A stretch of DNA of 17,800 bases from Streptosporangiaceae bacterium (GTDB taxonomy: Bacteria; Actinomycetota; Actinomycetes; Streptosporangiales; Streptosporangiaceae). Shown here piece by piece: positions 1-6,234 of the stretch. The notes beneath the pieces were generated by a model. The model did no database searches, was not told the origin of the DNA, and worked only from the letters and a program-made list of their open reading frames with translations. The stretch spans positions 1 through 17,800 of the forward strand of contig JASIBM010000160.1 of assembly GCA_030045175.1 (NCBI GenBank), given 5' to 3'. The translations under genes were made by a program, and so were the position numbers. Within the stretch, counting starts at the first letter, position 1; every line of letters starts with the position of its first letter.

Positions 1-1
1 G

Positions 2-943
2 CAGGAGCTGGCGTTCACGCTGGCCGACGGGTTCGGCTACGCCGAGCTTGGGCTCTCCCGCGGCCTGGACATCGACGTGTTCGGCCCCGGCCTGTCGTTC
101 TTCTTCGACTCCCACATCGACTTCTTCGAGGAGATAGCCAAGTTCCGTGCCGCCCGCCGCATCTGGGCCCGCTGGATGCGCGACGTGTACGGCGCGAAGA
201 CCGAGCGCGCGCAGTGGCTGCGGTTCCACACCCAGACGGCCGGCGTGTCACTGACCGCCCAGCAGCCAGACAACAACGTGGTGCGCACCGCGCTCGAGGC
301 GCTCGCGGCGGTGCTCGGCGGGACGAACTCGCTGCACACCAACGCGCTCGACGAGGTGCTCGCGCTGCCGAGCGAGAAGGCGGCCGAGATCGCGGTGCGG
401 ACCCAGCAGGTGATCATGGAGGAGACCGGGGTGGTCAACGTCGCCGACCCGCTCGGCGGCTCATGGTACGTCGAGGCGCTGACCGACAAGCTCGAGGCCG
501 AGGCCGAGCAGATCTTCGCCAGGATCCGCGCGATGAGCCCGGACGGCTCGATGACCGGCGGGATCTTGCGCGGGATCGAGCAGGGCTGGTTCATGGCCGA
601 GATCGCCGAGGCGTCGTTCACTTACCAGCAGCAGCTTGAGAAGGGCGACAAGAAGGTCGTCGGCGTGAACTGCCACACCAGCACCGTCGAGAAGCCGGTG
701 GAGATCTTGCGCGTCAGCCACGAGGTGGAGCGCGCCCAGGTCCGCGCGCTCGCGGAGCGCCGGGCCGACCGGGACCAGGCGGCCGTGGACGAGGCGCTCG
801 CCGCCATGATCGCCACCGCGCGCTCGGGCGGGAACATGATCCCGCCGATGATCGACGCCGCGATGGCCGAGGCGACGCTCGGGGAGATCTGCGGGGCGCT
901 ACGCGACGAATGGGGCGGCTATTTCGAGACGCCTGCGTTCTAA
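2..943 (+). CDS. Acyl-CoA mutase large subunit (methylmalonyl-/isobutyryl-CoA mutase family), 3' part
   Basis: The frame is open from the first full codon at base 2 to TAA at 941-943, so the 5' end lies outside the window; about 313 residues are visible. The sequence shows the methylmalonyl-CoA mutase barrel signatures RFHTQTAGVSLTAQQP, NNVVRTALEALAAVLGGTNS, LHTNALDE and VNVADPLGGSWYVE. The family catalyses coenzyme B12-dependent carbon-skeleton rearrangement of acyl-CoA thioesters in the cytosol. The protein ends at ETPAF, with no C-terminal cobalamin-binding domain (no DxHxxG), so a separate small subunit elsewhere must bind B12, as in isobutyryl-CoA mutase IcmA/IcmB or related two-subunit mutases. 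From memory, Streptomyces also keeps icmA close to a thioredoxin gene, which favours IcmA. The substrate-defining residues are N-terminal and off-window, so the exact acyl-CoA is undecided. Family assignment is secure; substrate is not. Confidence 0.9.
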   Translation, partial: QELAFTLADGFGYAELGLSRGLDIDVFGPGLSFFFDSHIDFFEEIAKFRAARRIWARWMRDVYGAKTERAQWLRFHTQTAGVSLTAQQPDNNVVRTALEALAAVLGGTNSLHTNALDEVLALPSEKAAEIAVRTQQVIMEETGVVNVADPLGGSWYVEALTDKLEAEAEQIFARIRAMSPDGSMTGGILRGIEQGWFMAEIAEASFTYQQQLEKGDKKVVGVNCHTSTVEKPVEILRVSHEVERAQVRALAERRADRDQAAVDEALAAMIATARSGGNMIPPMIDAAMAEATLGEICGALRDEWGGYFETPAF

Positions 944-1019
944 TATGCCCCGAGCCTGCGCTCAGCCTTCCAGCTCGCCGCCGAGCGCTCCTTTTGGCTC
1001 GCGGTGCCGCAAGCCCAGC

Positions 1020-1412
1020 TCACGCCGGGCTGGCGACCGGCAATCCGGCATCGCGCGCCGCGGCGAGCAGCCGCTTGTCGTAAGCCACGAAGGTGGTCAG
1101 GTCATCCCCGAGAGTCAATGCCGATGCTAGGTGGATGGCGTCCAGCGATCTCAATTCCGACGGGGCCTGCGCCCCTGCCGCCTCGGCCACGGAACGGCTG
1201 AGCGGCACGATCTCCACGCCGCGCATCTGCCGGTAGCTGCGCGGCAGCTTATCTGGGCTGGCTCGCCACACGGCCCGCGCGACCTCGGTCCGGTGGATGA
1301 TGCTCGACACCATCGGGATGTCCGCCCGCTCGGCCAGCCAGCGGGTCAGCGCGGCTGACTCGGGTTCGGTCAGCGCGAGCTTGACCAGGGCCGAGGAATC
1401 CAGGTAGATCAA
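1020..1412 (-). CDS. vapC: VapC-type PIN-domain ribonuclease toxin
   Basis: This 130-residue PIN-domain protein has the usual VapC length. The acidic residues expected to hold the catalytic metal are visible: D5 in MIYLDSSALVK, E43 in RTEVAR, D91 in SLDAIHLASAL and D112 in AYDKRLLAAA. VapC toxins are Mg/Mn-dependent endoribonucleases, often cutting tRNA or rRNA, and are held inactive by a cognate antitoxin. The start is TTG, overlapping the antitoxin TGA in the four bases TTGA, with a strong AGGAGG about 8 nt upstream inside the antitoxin gene. Translational coupling is therefore likely. The pair sits between a mutase and a thioredoxin gene and looks like an accessory insertion. The RNA target cannot be read from sequence. 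Confidence 0.9.
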   Translation of the reverse strand: MIYLDSSALVKLALTEPESAALTRWLAERADIPMVSSIIHRTEVARAVWRASPDKLPRSYRQMRGVEIVPLSRSVAEAAGAQAPSELRSLDAIHLASALTLGDDLTTFVAYDKRLLAAARDAGLPVASPA

Positions 1413-1747
1413 TACCGCTCCTCCTCTCGCATCTGCATCAAGATCTCGCTCGCTGTCGGCTGTCCGGGCGGCACGGGCGGCGCGGGCTTGATGTCGAGCA
1501 GGTTGCCCGGCTCTTCGGCCGGCCAGATGATTCCCCGTGCGATGAGCCGCTCGAGCGGGCTCTCCGGCTCCTTGGCCGGCACTAGCCTGGCCACGAGCTG
1601 GCCTCGGTTGGTGATATCCACCGTGTAACCCTTCTGCGCGAGGTCGACATAGACGCTGGCGTGCTGGCGCAGCTCCCTGATGCCGATCCGGTGCGTCGCC
1701 GGGCCACCGCGCGGCGAGGTTCTCTGATCTCCGCGTACGTCCGCCAT
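1409..1747 (-). CDS. Phd/YefM-type antitoxin of the VapC pair
   Basis: The protein has 112 residues from the ATG at 1747. The N-terminal part HRIGIRELRQHASVYVDLAQ followed by GYTVDITNRGQLVARLVP is the Phd/YefM DNA-binding fold, with a longer C-terminal tail (EILMQMREEERY) that would bind and block the toxin. Such antitoxins normally repress their own operon together with the toxin. A longer reading from the ATG at 1765 adds MCYVEA. I prefer 1747 because a TACGTT -10-like box ends 6 nt before it (leaderless start) and neither start has a clear Shine-Dalgarno. The gene lies immediately upstream of the toxin and overlaps it by 4 bp, the canonical antitoxin-first order. Confidence 0.85.
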   Translation of the reverse strand: MADVRGDQRTSPRGGPATHRIGIRELRQHASVYVDLAQKGYTVDITNRGQLVARLVPAKEPESPLERLIARGIIWPAEEPGNLLDIKPAPPVPPGQPTASEILMQMREEERY

Positions 1748-1753
1748 GGCCTC

Positions 1754-1759
1754 AACGTA
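1754..1759 (-). promoter_or_regulatory. Putative -10 box for the antitoxin-toxin operon
   Basis: Read on the minus strand this is TACGTT (TANNNT), followed by GAGGCC and then the ATG at 1747, so transcription would begin at or beside the start codon. No convincing -35 hexamer is visible. Inference from spacing only. Confidence 0.4.
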
Positions 1760-1949
1760 GCACATGATGGACTACATCGAGAGATGAGATCGCGGCGGCT
1801 GGGCGGTTTCCTGGCCCAGCGCGCGCAAGGACGAGTCGGGCAGGAATGACGACCGGGCCGCGCGGGTTGTTGTCAGGCGAAGGGCGCTGCGCTTGGTAGG
1901 GGCTGCGCTGGTTGCCGGACCGAACGTCATGATGCGGCAGGATGGAGCC

Positions 1950-2984
1950 ATGCAGCAGTCCAGAGACTTCTCGATGCAAGGAGCCGTCGACCTAGGCGCG
2001 AGGCAGGCAGCCGCGAAACGCCGGCAGCAGGCGGCGGAGGCGACGGAGGCGGGCGGCGGTCCGGGGTTCGTGATCGAGGTGACCGACGCGACCTTCAACG
2101 CTGAGGTGGTCGCCAGGTCGCGATCGGTTCCCGTGATCGTGGACCTGTGGGCCGAGTGGTGCGGGCCGTGCAAGCAACTCGGTCCCGTGCTCGAACGACT
2201 CGCCGATGAGTCGGCCGGAGCGTGGGTGCTCGCCAAATTGGACGTGGACGCCAATCCGCAGGTGAGCGCCGCGCTCGCGGTGCAGTCGATCCCGATGGTC
2301 ATCGCCTGGATCGGCGGCCAGCCGGTCGACGGCTTCCTTGGCGCGTTGCCGGAGCCGCAGGTCAGGGCGTGGATTGGCCAGATCATGCAAGCCGCGGAGC
2401 AACTGGGGATGGCGCGTGCTCCTGACCTAGCGACCCAGGAGGGAGCCGCCGGCGCCGCGGCGGGCGTGGCGGACGCGGCCGGCGCCGGGCTGGCCGGGAC
2501 TGGGCCAGCCAGGACTGTGCCAGCCGGGACTGGGCCAGCCGGGATTGGCAGCCAGGCGGACGCGATTCTGGCCGAGCCGGGATTCAAGGCCGCCCAGGAC
2601 GCGATGGACTCGGGCGACCTGGACGGCGCGGCGGCCGCGCTTGAGCAGGTGCTGGCCGAGGCGCCCGGGCATCCGGTCGCCAGGGCGTGGCTGGCCCAGG
2701 TCGACCTGTTCCGGCGGGTGAGCTCCTACGACCAGGGCAAGGTGCGGCAGGCGGCGCTTGAGCGCCCAGACGATCCGCAGGCGCAGGCCGAGGCGGCCGA
2801 CGTCGAGCTGGCGACCGGGCAGATCGAGGCGAGCTTTGACCGGCTGACCGGCGTCGTAGCGCGGACCTCGGGCGACGACAGGAACAAGGCTCGCCTGCAC
2901 TTGCTCGAGCTCTTTGAGATCTTGCCGCCAAAGGACCCGCGCGTGACCAAGGCCAGGGCCAAGCTGTCGAGCCTGCTGTTCTGA
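1950..2984 (+). CDS. Thioredoxin-domain protein with TPR C-terminus (YbbN/CnoX-like)
   Basis: The protein has 344 residues. A thioredoxin domain spans roughly residues 40-150, with the redox-active WAEWCGPCKQL (C71 and C74) and the cis-proline stretch SIPMV. Residues 165-205 form a Gly/Pro/Ala linker coded by a 15-bp tandem repeat. The rest (about 210-344) is helical and TPR-like (AALEQVLAEAPGHPVARAWLAQ). This architecture matches YbbN/CnoX, a thioredoxin-fold co-chaperone; the intact CxxC suggests real thiol-disulfide activity, unlike E. coli YbbN. I chose the ATG at 1950 because GGATGGAG lies just upstream and the N-terminus (SRDFSMQGAVDLGARQ) looks like actinobacterial relatives. Upstream in-frame starts (TTG 1893, ATG 1929 and 1932) would only add an unconserved-looking tail. 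It stands alone, with VapBC reading away upstream. The stop codon overlaps a palindromic element. Confidence 0.88.
   Translation: MQQSRDFSMQGAVDLGARQAAAKRRQQAAEATEAGGGPGFVIEVTDATFNAEVVARSRSVPVIVDLWAEWCGPCKQLGPVLERLADESAGAWVLAKLDVDANPQVSAALAVQSIPMVIAWIGGQPVDGFLGALPEPQVRAWIGQIMQAAEQLGMARAPDLATQEGAAGAAAGVADAAGAGLAGTGPARTVPAGTGPAGIGSQADAILAEPGFKAAQDAMDSGDLDGAAAALEQVLAEAPGHPVARAWLAQVDLFRRVSSYDQGKVRQAALERPDDPQAQAEAADVELATGQIEASFDRLTGVVARTSGDDRNKARLHLLELFEILPPKDPRVTKARAKLSSLLF
2496..2553 (+). repeat. 15-bp tandem repeat (about 4 units) coding the thioredoxin linker
   Basis: Units of GGGACTGGGCCAGCC lie at 2496-2510, 2511-2525 (two changes) and 2526-2540, followed by a degenerate 13-bp unit at 2541-2553. 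The first three are in frame and encode GTGPA, RTVPA and GTGPA. The near-identity of the DNA indicates recent slippage or duplication, and the number of copies would set linker length between the thioredoxin and TPR parts. Confidence 0.85.
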
Positions 2985-3037
2985 GCTTACGTTTAACCCG
3001 AGCACTGCCCGAGCAGGGCGAGGTTCAAACGTAAGCT
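2984..3037. repeat. Palindromic intergenic element, copy 1
   Basis: The left arm AGCTTACGTTTAACC (2984-2998) pairs with the right arm GGTTCAAACGTAAGCT (3022-3037): an 11-bp perfect outer stem, one extra base, then AACC/GGTT. An inner CTGC...GCAG hairpin sits in the loop. It starts on the last base of the thioredoxin stop codon, so it could end transcription, although there is no T tract. The AACGTAAGCT arm recurs at 3793-3802 and 3880-3889. Confidence 0.8.
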
Positions 3038-3051
3038 GACATCCCGCTCGC

Positions 3052-3150
3052 GCGGGCAGCCAGACGCGGGCAGCTAAACGCGGGCGGCCTCGCGCCGGGC
3101 AGTCAGACGCGGGCAAGCCAGTTGTGCGGGCACGCCGTCGCGGGCGCATG
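3052..3150 (+). repeat. Degenerate 14-16-bp GC-rich tandem repeat upstream of yqgE
   Basis: About seven imperfect units start with GCGGGC or a close variant: GCGGGCAGCCAGAC (3052), GCGGGCAGCTAAAC (3066), GCGGGCGGCCTCGC (3080), GCCGGGCAGTCAGAC (3094), GCGGGCAAGCCAGTT (3109), GTGCGGGCACGCCGTC (3124) and a partial unit at 3140. The array fills the spacer between the palindrome and the yqgE start, where promoter or regulator sites would be expected. It has no coding sense that I can see. Confidence 0.6.
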
Positions 3151-3158
3151 ATGGATAC

Positions 3159-3746
3159 ATGCAGGAGGAATCCCGCGAGGTAACCCGCACGGGCCAGCTG
3201 CTAGCGGCAACGCCCATGCTCGGGGATGTCAACTTCAGGCGCACCATCGTCCTGATCGTTGAGGATGATCCGGACGAAGGGACGCTAGGCGTGGTGCTCA
3301 ACCGGCCGAGCCAGATCCCGGTCCATCAGGTGCTCGAGCAGTGGACGAGCCTGGTCACCGGGCCGTCCGTACTGTTCCACGGCGGGCCGGTGTCGCCGGA
3401 CAGCGCGCTGGCGCTCGCCCTGCCGCGCGGTGATGACGAGCCGATCGGCTGGCGCTCGCTTTCCGGGTCGAAGCTGATGTCGAAGGTCGGCCTGGTCGAC
3501 CTCGGCGCCCCGCCCGAGCTGCTCGCGGACGGGATCGCGTCGTTGCGCGTCTTCGCCGGGTACGCGGGCTGGGGCGCGGGACAGCTTGAGGCTGAGATCG
3601 AGGTTGGCGCCTGGCTGGTGCTCGACGCCGTGCCCGAGGACGCGTTCGCCGCCGAGCCCGACCGGCTGTACCCGTCGGTGCTGCGGCGCCAGGGCGGGGA
3701 GATGGCGCTGCTCTCGACGTACCCCGATGACCCAGTGCTCAACTGA
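3159..3746 (+). CDS. YqgE/AlgH family (UPF0301) protein
   Basis: The protein has 195 residues, close to the family's usual length of about 185-190. The hallmark stretches are GQLLAATPMLGDVNFRRTIVLI near the N-terminus, GVVLNRPSQ, FHGGPVSPDSA and RVFAGYAGWGAGQLEAEI. The family is widespread and cytosolic with no settled biochemical role; E. coli YqgE and Pseudomonas AlgH are members. The ATG at 3159 is the only sensible start that keeps the TGQLL motif region, and no Shine-Dalgarno precedes it. An AGGAGGA lies just inside the gene but has no start codon at useful spacing. The stop lies in a perfect 16-bp tandem duplication (3729-3760), and palindromic repeats sit on both sides. Family call is certain; function unknown. 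Confidence 0.9.
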   Translation: MQEESREVTRTGQLLAATPMLGDVNFRRTIVLIVEDDPDEGTLGVVLNRPSQIPVHQVLEQWTSLVTGPSVLFHGGPVSPDSALALALPRGDDEPIGWRSLSGSKLMSKVGLVDLGAPPELLADGIASLRVFAGYAGWGAGQLEAEIEVGAWLVLDAVPEDAFAAEPDRLYPSVLRRQGGEMALLSTYPDDPVLN

Positions 3747-3760
3747 CCCAGTGCTCAACT
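3729..3760 (+). repeat. Perfect 16-bp tandem duplication across the yqgE stop
   Basis: GACCCAGTGCTCAACT occurs at 3729-3744 and again at 3745-3760 without a mismatch, each copy followed by GA. The first copy supplies the final codons and the TGA of yqgE, so the second is an untranslated copy of the gene end. It looks like a recent slippage or duplication event. Confidence 0.9.
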
Positions 3761-3767
3761 GACCTGG

Positions 3768-3889
3768 GGCAGTCGCGACTGCCGGGGTTTGAAACGTAAG
3801 CTCAGCTTGCGTTTTGAACCTCGTCCTGCTGAGCAGCGCAGACGTCGATGCCGGAGGCAGTCGCGACTGCCAGGGTTAAAACGTAAGCT
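3768..3889. repeat. Composite palindromic repeat cluster (REP/BIME-like)
   Basis: Two direct repeats of about 35 bp occur at 3768-3802 and 3856-3889. Each consists of the perfect 16-bp palindrome GGCAGTCGCGACTGCC followed by GGGTT-rich sequence and AACGTAAGCT. Between them an inverted arm AGCTTGCGTTTTGAACC (3804-3820) pairs with GGTTTGAAACGTAAGCT (3786-3802), separated by a single base, and also with GGTTAAAACGTAAGCT (3874-3889). A CTGCTGAGCAG hairpin lies in the interior. The arms match the element after the thioredoxin gene (2984-3037). The cluster fills almost all of the yqgE-DUF3039 spacer. Confidence 0.8.
3884..3889 (+). promoter_or_regulatory. Putative -10 box for the DUF3039 gene, inside the repeat arm
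   Basis: TAAGCT (TANNNT) is the end of the palindromic repeat arm. It is followed by GGCACC and then the GTG start at 3896, the spacing of a leaderless promoter. No -35 motif or Shine-Dalgarno is evident. Confidence 0.4.
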
Positions 3890-3895
3890 GGCACC

Positions 3896-4150
3896 GTGAC
3901 TGAGGTTGTTCCTGCTGGTGGCACCAGGCTGGATGAGGAAACCAGGCCAAGGCTCTCGACCGGCGATGGCGATCAAGAGCGTTTCGCGCACTATGTCCTG
4001 AAGGACAAGCTCATGGACAGCGCGGTGAACGGCACCCCGATGCGGGCGCTGTGCGGCAAGGTGTGGGTGCCGAGCCGCGATCCGGAGCGCTTCCCGATCT
4101 GCCCGGAGTGCAAGGAGATCTACGAGTCGCTGCCCGATGGCGCTGGCTAG
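3896..4150 (+). CDS. DUF3039 family small zinc-binding protein
   Basis: An 84-residue protein with the DUF3039 signature RALCGKVWVPSRDPERFPIC followed by PECKEIYESLP. H32, C53, C69 and C72 are placed to form a single zinc site (HYV...ALCGK...CPEC). The family is small, actinobacterial and uncharacterised; nothing in the sequence shows an enzyme active site, so a structural or regulatory zinc protein is the most that can be said. The GTG at 3896 has no Shine-Dalgarno, but a TAAGCT box 6 nt upstream fits a leaderless transcript. It converges on pncA with only 11 bp between the stop codons. Family call is firm, role unknown. Confidence 0.85.
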   Translation: MTEVVPAGGTRLDEETRPRLSTGDGDQERFAHYVLKDKLMDSAVNGTPMRALCGKVWVPSRDPERFPICPECKEIYESLPDGAG

Positions 4151-4161
4151 GCCGCGCTCCG

Positions 4162-4719
4162 CTAGTCCAGTTCCACTCCGGCGGCTCGCATCTCGTCGAG
4201 CGCCCTGGTCGTCGTCTCAGTCGCCACCCCGGCGGTCAGGCCCACGAGCACGCGGATGGGGATGCCAAGCCTGACCGCGTCTGCCGCGGTGGCGGCGACG
4301 CAGTAGTCGGTGGCCAGGCCCGCCACGTCGATGCCGGTCACGCCCCGCTCACGAAGCCAGTCGGCGAGCGGCTGGCCCGCCTGGCTTACTCCCTCGAACC
4401 CGCTATAGGCGGCCGCGTGCTCGCCCTTGCGGAACACCTCCTCGACCGCGCCGACGTCCAGGGCGGGGTGGAAGTCGGCGCCGGGCGTGCCAGCCACGCA
4501 GTGCGGTGGCCAGCTGTCGAGGTAGTCAGGCTCGGCGGAGAAGTGCGCGCCCGGGTCGATGTGGTGGTCCGCCGTCGCTGCCACGTGCGCGTACTTCGCT
4601 CGCGAGATGGCCAGGTAGTCGCTGATCGCGCCGGCCACGGCCGCCCCGCCTGCCACCGCCAGCGAGCCGCCCTCGCAGAAGTCGTTCTGAACGTCCACGA
4701 TGATCAGGGCACGTGCCAT
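4162..4719 (-). CDS. pncA: Nicotinamidase (PncA, isochorismatase fold)
   Basis: The protein has 185 residues, matching the length of mycobacterial PncA. The catalytic triad is visible as D9 (IIVDVQNDF), K98 (VFRKGEH) and C139 (GLATDYCVAATAADA). The metal ligands D51, H53 and H59 lie in ATADHHIDPGAHFS, with H73 in PPHCVAGTPGADFHP. The enzyme hydrolyses nicotinamide to nicotinate and ammonia in the cytosol, feeding NAD salvage. The frame is open further upstream, but the family N-terminus is MARALIIVDVQ, so I start at 4719; a TATCGT box 6 nt before that ATG suggests a leaderless transcript. It follows pncB after 28 bp, so the enzymes for two consecutive steps are adjacent. Conservation of all active-site residues argues for a working enzyme that should also act on pyrazinamide. 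Confidence 0.94.
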   Translation of the reverse strand: MARALIIVDVQNDFCEGGSLAVAGGAAVAGAISDYLAISRAKYAHVAATADHHIDPGAHFSAEPDYLDSWPPHCVAGTPGADFHPALDVGAVEEVFRKGEHAAAYSGFEGVSQAGQPLADWLRERGVTGIDVAGLATDYCVAATAADAVRLGIPIRVLVGLTAGVATETTTRALDEMRAAGVELD

Positions 4720-4725
4720 AAGTCC

Positions 4726-4731
4726 GACGAT
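4726..4731 (-). promoter_or_regulatory. Putative -10 box for pncA
   Basis: On the minus strand this reads TATCGT, followed by CGGACT and ATG. The position 6 nt before the start fits a leaderless transcript for pncA separate from, or in addition to, read-through from pncB. Confidence 0.4.
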
Positions 4732-4747
4732 AACTCGCCCTAGCCGA

Positions 4748-6055
4748 TTACTCTCCAGGATGGTCGCGCGGCGTGAACACGGTCCGGACGCATGGCTCGC
4801 CCGCACTCAGCGCCAGCGCATCGGCCGGCAGCTCGGCCATGGCGCGGCGATGCCGTTCCCGCGCGGCATGCAGTGGCTCGGCGGCGACCACCTCGCCGTC
4901 GCGAACTAGCTCGCGCAGCAACGGTCGCAGGCCAGGCGTGCCCCGGATCGGGTCGGCGCTGATCAGCTCGGCGACGGCGGTGCCCGTGGCGTCCAGCTCG
5001 CGTGCCGCCCACTTGCGGCCGCCCCGGCTCGGCTTGCCTGCCGACCGCTTGGCGACCGGTACCAGCGGGCCCGTCGCGCCCGCGGCCCTGGCGACGAGCT
5101 TGTACACAAGCCCGGCGGTCGGCGCGCCTGACCCTGTCACCAGCGCCGTGCCGACGCCGTAAGCGTCGGCGGGCGCGTCGGCCAGGCCAGCGATCGCGTA
5201 CTCGTCCAGGTCGCCGGTGATCACGATCCTGGTCTTGGTCGCGCCGAGTGAGTCGAGTTCCTTGCGGACGCGCCTGGCCTGCGCGGCCAGGTCGCCGCTG
5301 TCGATCCGGACCGCGCCCAGGTCTGGCCCGGCGAGACCGACGGCCGTGCGGACCGCGGCCTCGACGTCGAACGTGTCCACAAGCAGCGTGGTGCCGTGGC
5401 CGAGCGTCTCGAGCTGCGCGGCGAACGCGTCCCGCTCGTCGTCGTGCACCAGCGTGAACGCGTGCGCGGCGGTGCCCGCCGTGGGGATACCGTAGTCGCG
5501 CCCGGCCCGCAGGTTCGACGTGCTCGCGAAGCCGGTGATGTAGGCGGCCCTGGCCGCGGCCACCGCGGCGATCTCGTGCGTTCGCCGGCCGCCCATCTCG
5601 ATGATCGGCCGCGCACCCGCCGCGCTGACCATGCGCGAGGCCGCCGAGGCGACGGCGCAGTCGTGGTTGAGCACCGAGAGCACCAGCGTCTCGAGCACCA
5701 CGGCCTGCGCGAACGAGGCCCGCACCACCAGGATCGGCGAGCCAGGGAAGTAACACTCGCCCTCACCGTAACCCCAGATGCTCCCGGTGAACCGGTATGA
5801 CTTCAGGTAGTCGGCGGTCCGCTCGTCCGTGATGCCGGCCGACCGGAGGAAGCCGAGCTCGTCGGCGCCGAACGTGAACCGGCATAGCTCGCTGGTGAGC
5901 CTGGCCGCGCCGGCGACCACGCCGTACCTGCGACCTGGCGGCAGCTTGCGCGCGAAGACCTCGAACACCGATAGCCGATCTGCCACGCCGCTGTGCAGCG
6001 CCGCCCGCAACATGGTCAGCTCGTACTGATCCGTCAGCAAGCCGGTGCTCTGCAC
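4748..6055 (-). CDS. pncB: Nicotinate phosphoribosyltransferase
   Basis: The protein has 435 residues, the normal size for the actinobacterial enzyme. Landmarks are LLTDQYELTML at the N-terminus, VFEVFARKLPPGRRYGVVAG, ASRMVSAAGARPIIEMGGRRTHE, AYITGFASTSNL, GIPTAGTAAHAF (carrying the histidine expected to be phosphorylated), LVDTFDV, GAVRIDSGDL and AYGVGTALV. It joins nicotinate and PRPP to give nicotinate mononucleotide, with ATP hydrolysis driving the reaction, in the Preiss-Handler route to NAD. The GTG at 6055 starts the conserved N-terminus; GAAGG lies about 8 nt upstream. It is transcribed away from clpS, as Rv1330c/pncB1 is in M. tuberculosis, and is followed by pncA, which supplies its substrate. 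Confidence 0.95.
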   Translation of the reverse strand: MQSTGLLTDQYELTMLRAALHSGVADRLSVFEVFARKLPPGRRYGVVAGAARLTSELCRFTFGADELGFLRSAGITDERTADYLKSYRFTGSIWGYGEGECYFPGSPILVVRASFAQAVVLETLVLSVLNHDCAVASAASRMVSAAGARPIIEMGGRRTHEIAAVAAARAAYITGFASTSNLRAGRDYGIPTAGTAAHAFTLVHDDERDAFAAQLETLGHGTTLLVDTFDVEAAVRTAVGLAGPDLGAVRIDSGDLAAQARRVRKELDSLGATKTRIVITGDLDEYAIAGLADAPADAYGVGTALVTGSGAPTAGLVYKLVARAAGATGPLVPVAKRSAGKPSRGGRKWAARELDATGTAVAELISADPIRGTPGLRPLLRELVRDGEVVAAEPLHAARERHRRAMAELPADALALSAGEPCVRTVFTPRDHPGE

Positions 6056-6234
6056 GCTGATCGCCTTCTTTGCCTAACGGGTTCGCGGCGCTGGTCGTGT
6101 CACCAGGGCCGCGTGTGTCACGGGGAAGCCTATGAATGCCTCTCATCGTGCTGAATGGGCGCCCCGGTCCTGGGCAGTGGGAGACTGTTGGGGTAAGCCC
6201 GGGACGCGATCGGGACGAAGGAGGTGGCTAGCAC
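6056..6234. other. Divergent pncB/clpS intergenic region
   Basis: These 179 bp must hold the promoters for the pncB-pncA and clpS transcripts. I see a direct repeat of GTGTCAC (near 6097 and 6114) and, before clpS, a very strong Shine-Dalgarno, GAAGGAGGTGG (6217-6227). No NrtR-like palindrome or clear -35/-10 pair stands out. Confidence 0.4.

Noticed and set aside
3768..3889. CRISPR-like array
   Set aside because: Only two direct copies, each internally palindromic, with no regular spacers and no cas genes nearby.
4051..4743. A 230-codon plus-strand frame antisense to pncA
   Set aside because: It is a shadow of pncA and of the DUF3039 gene; composition is non-protein-like.
4720..4806. N-terminal extension of PncA to 4806
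   Set aside because: It would overlap the end of pncB, and the family N-terminus is exactly at the ATG at 4719.
4748..5766. Long open frames on the minus strand in other frames across pncB
   Set aside because: They are Arg/Gly/Ala-rich shadows of the true pncB frame, as expected in high-GC DNA, and lack any motif.
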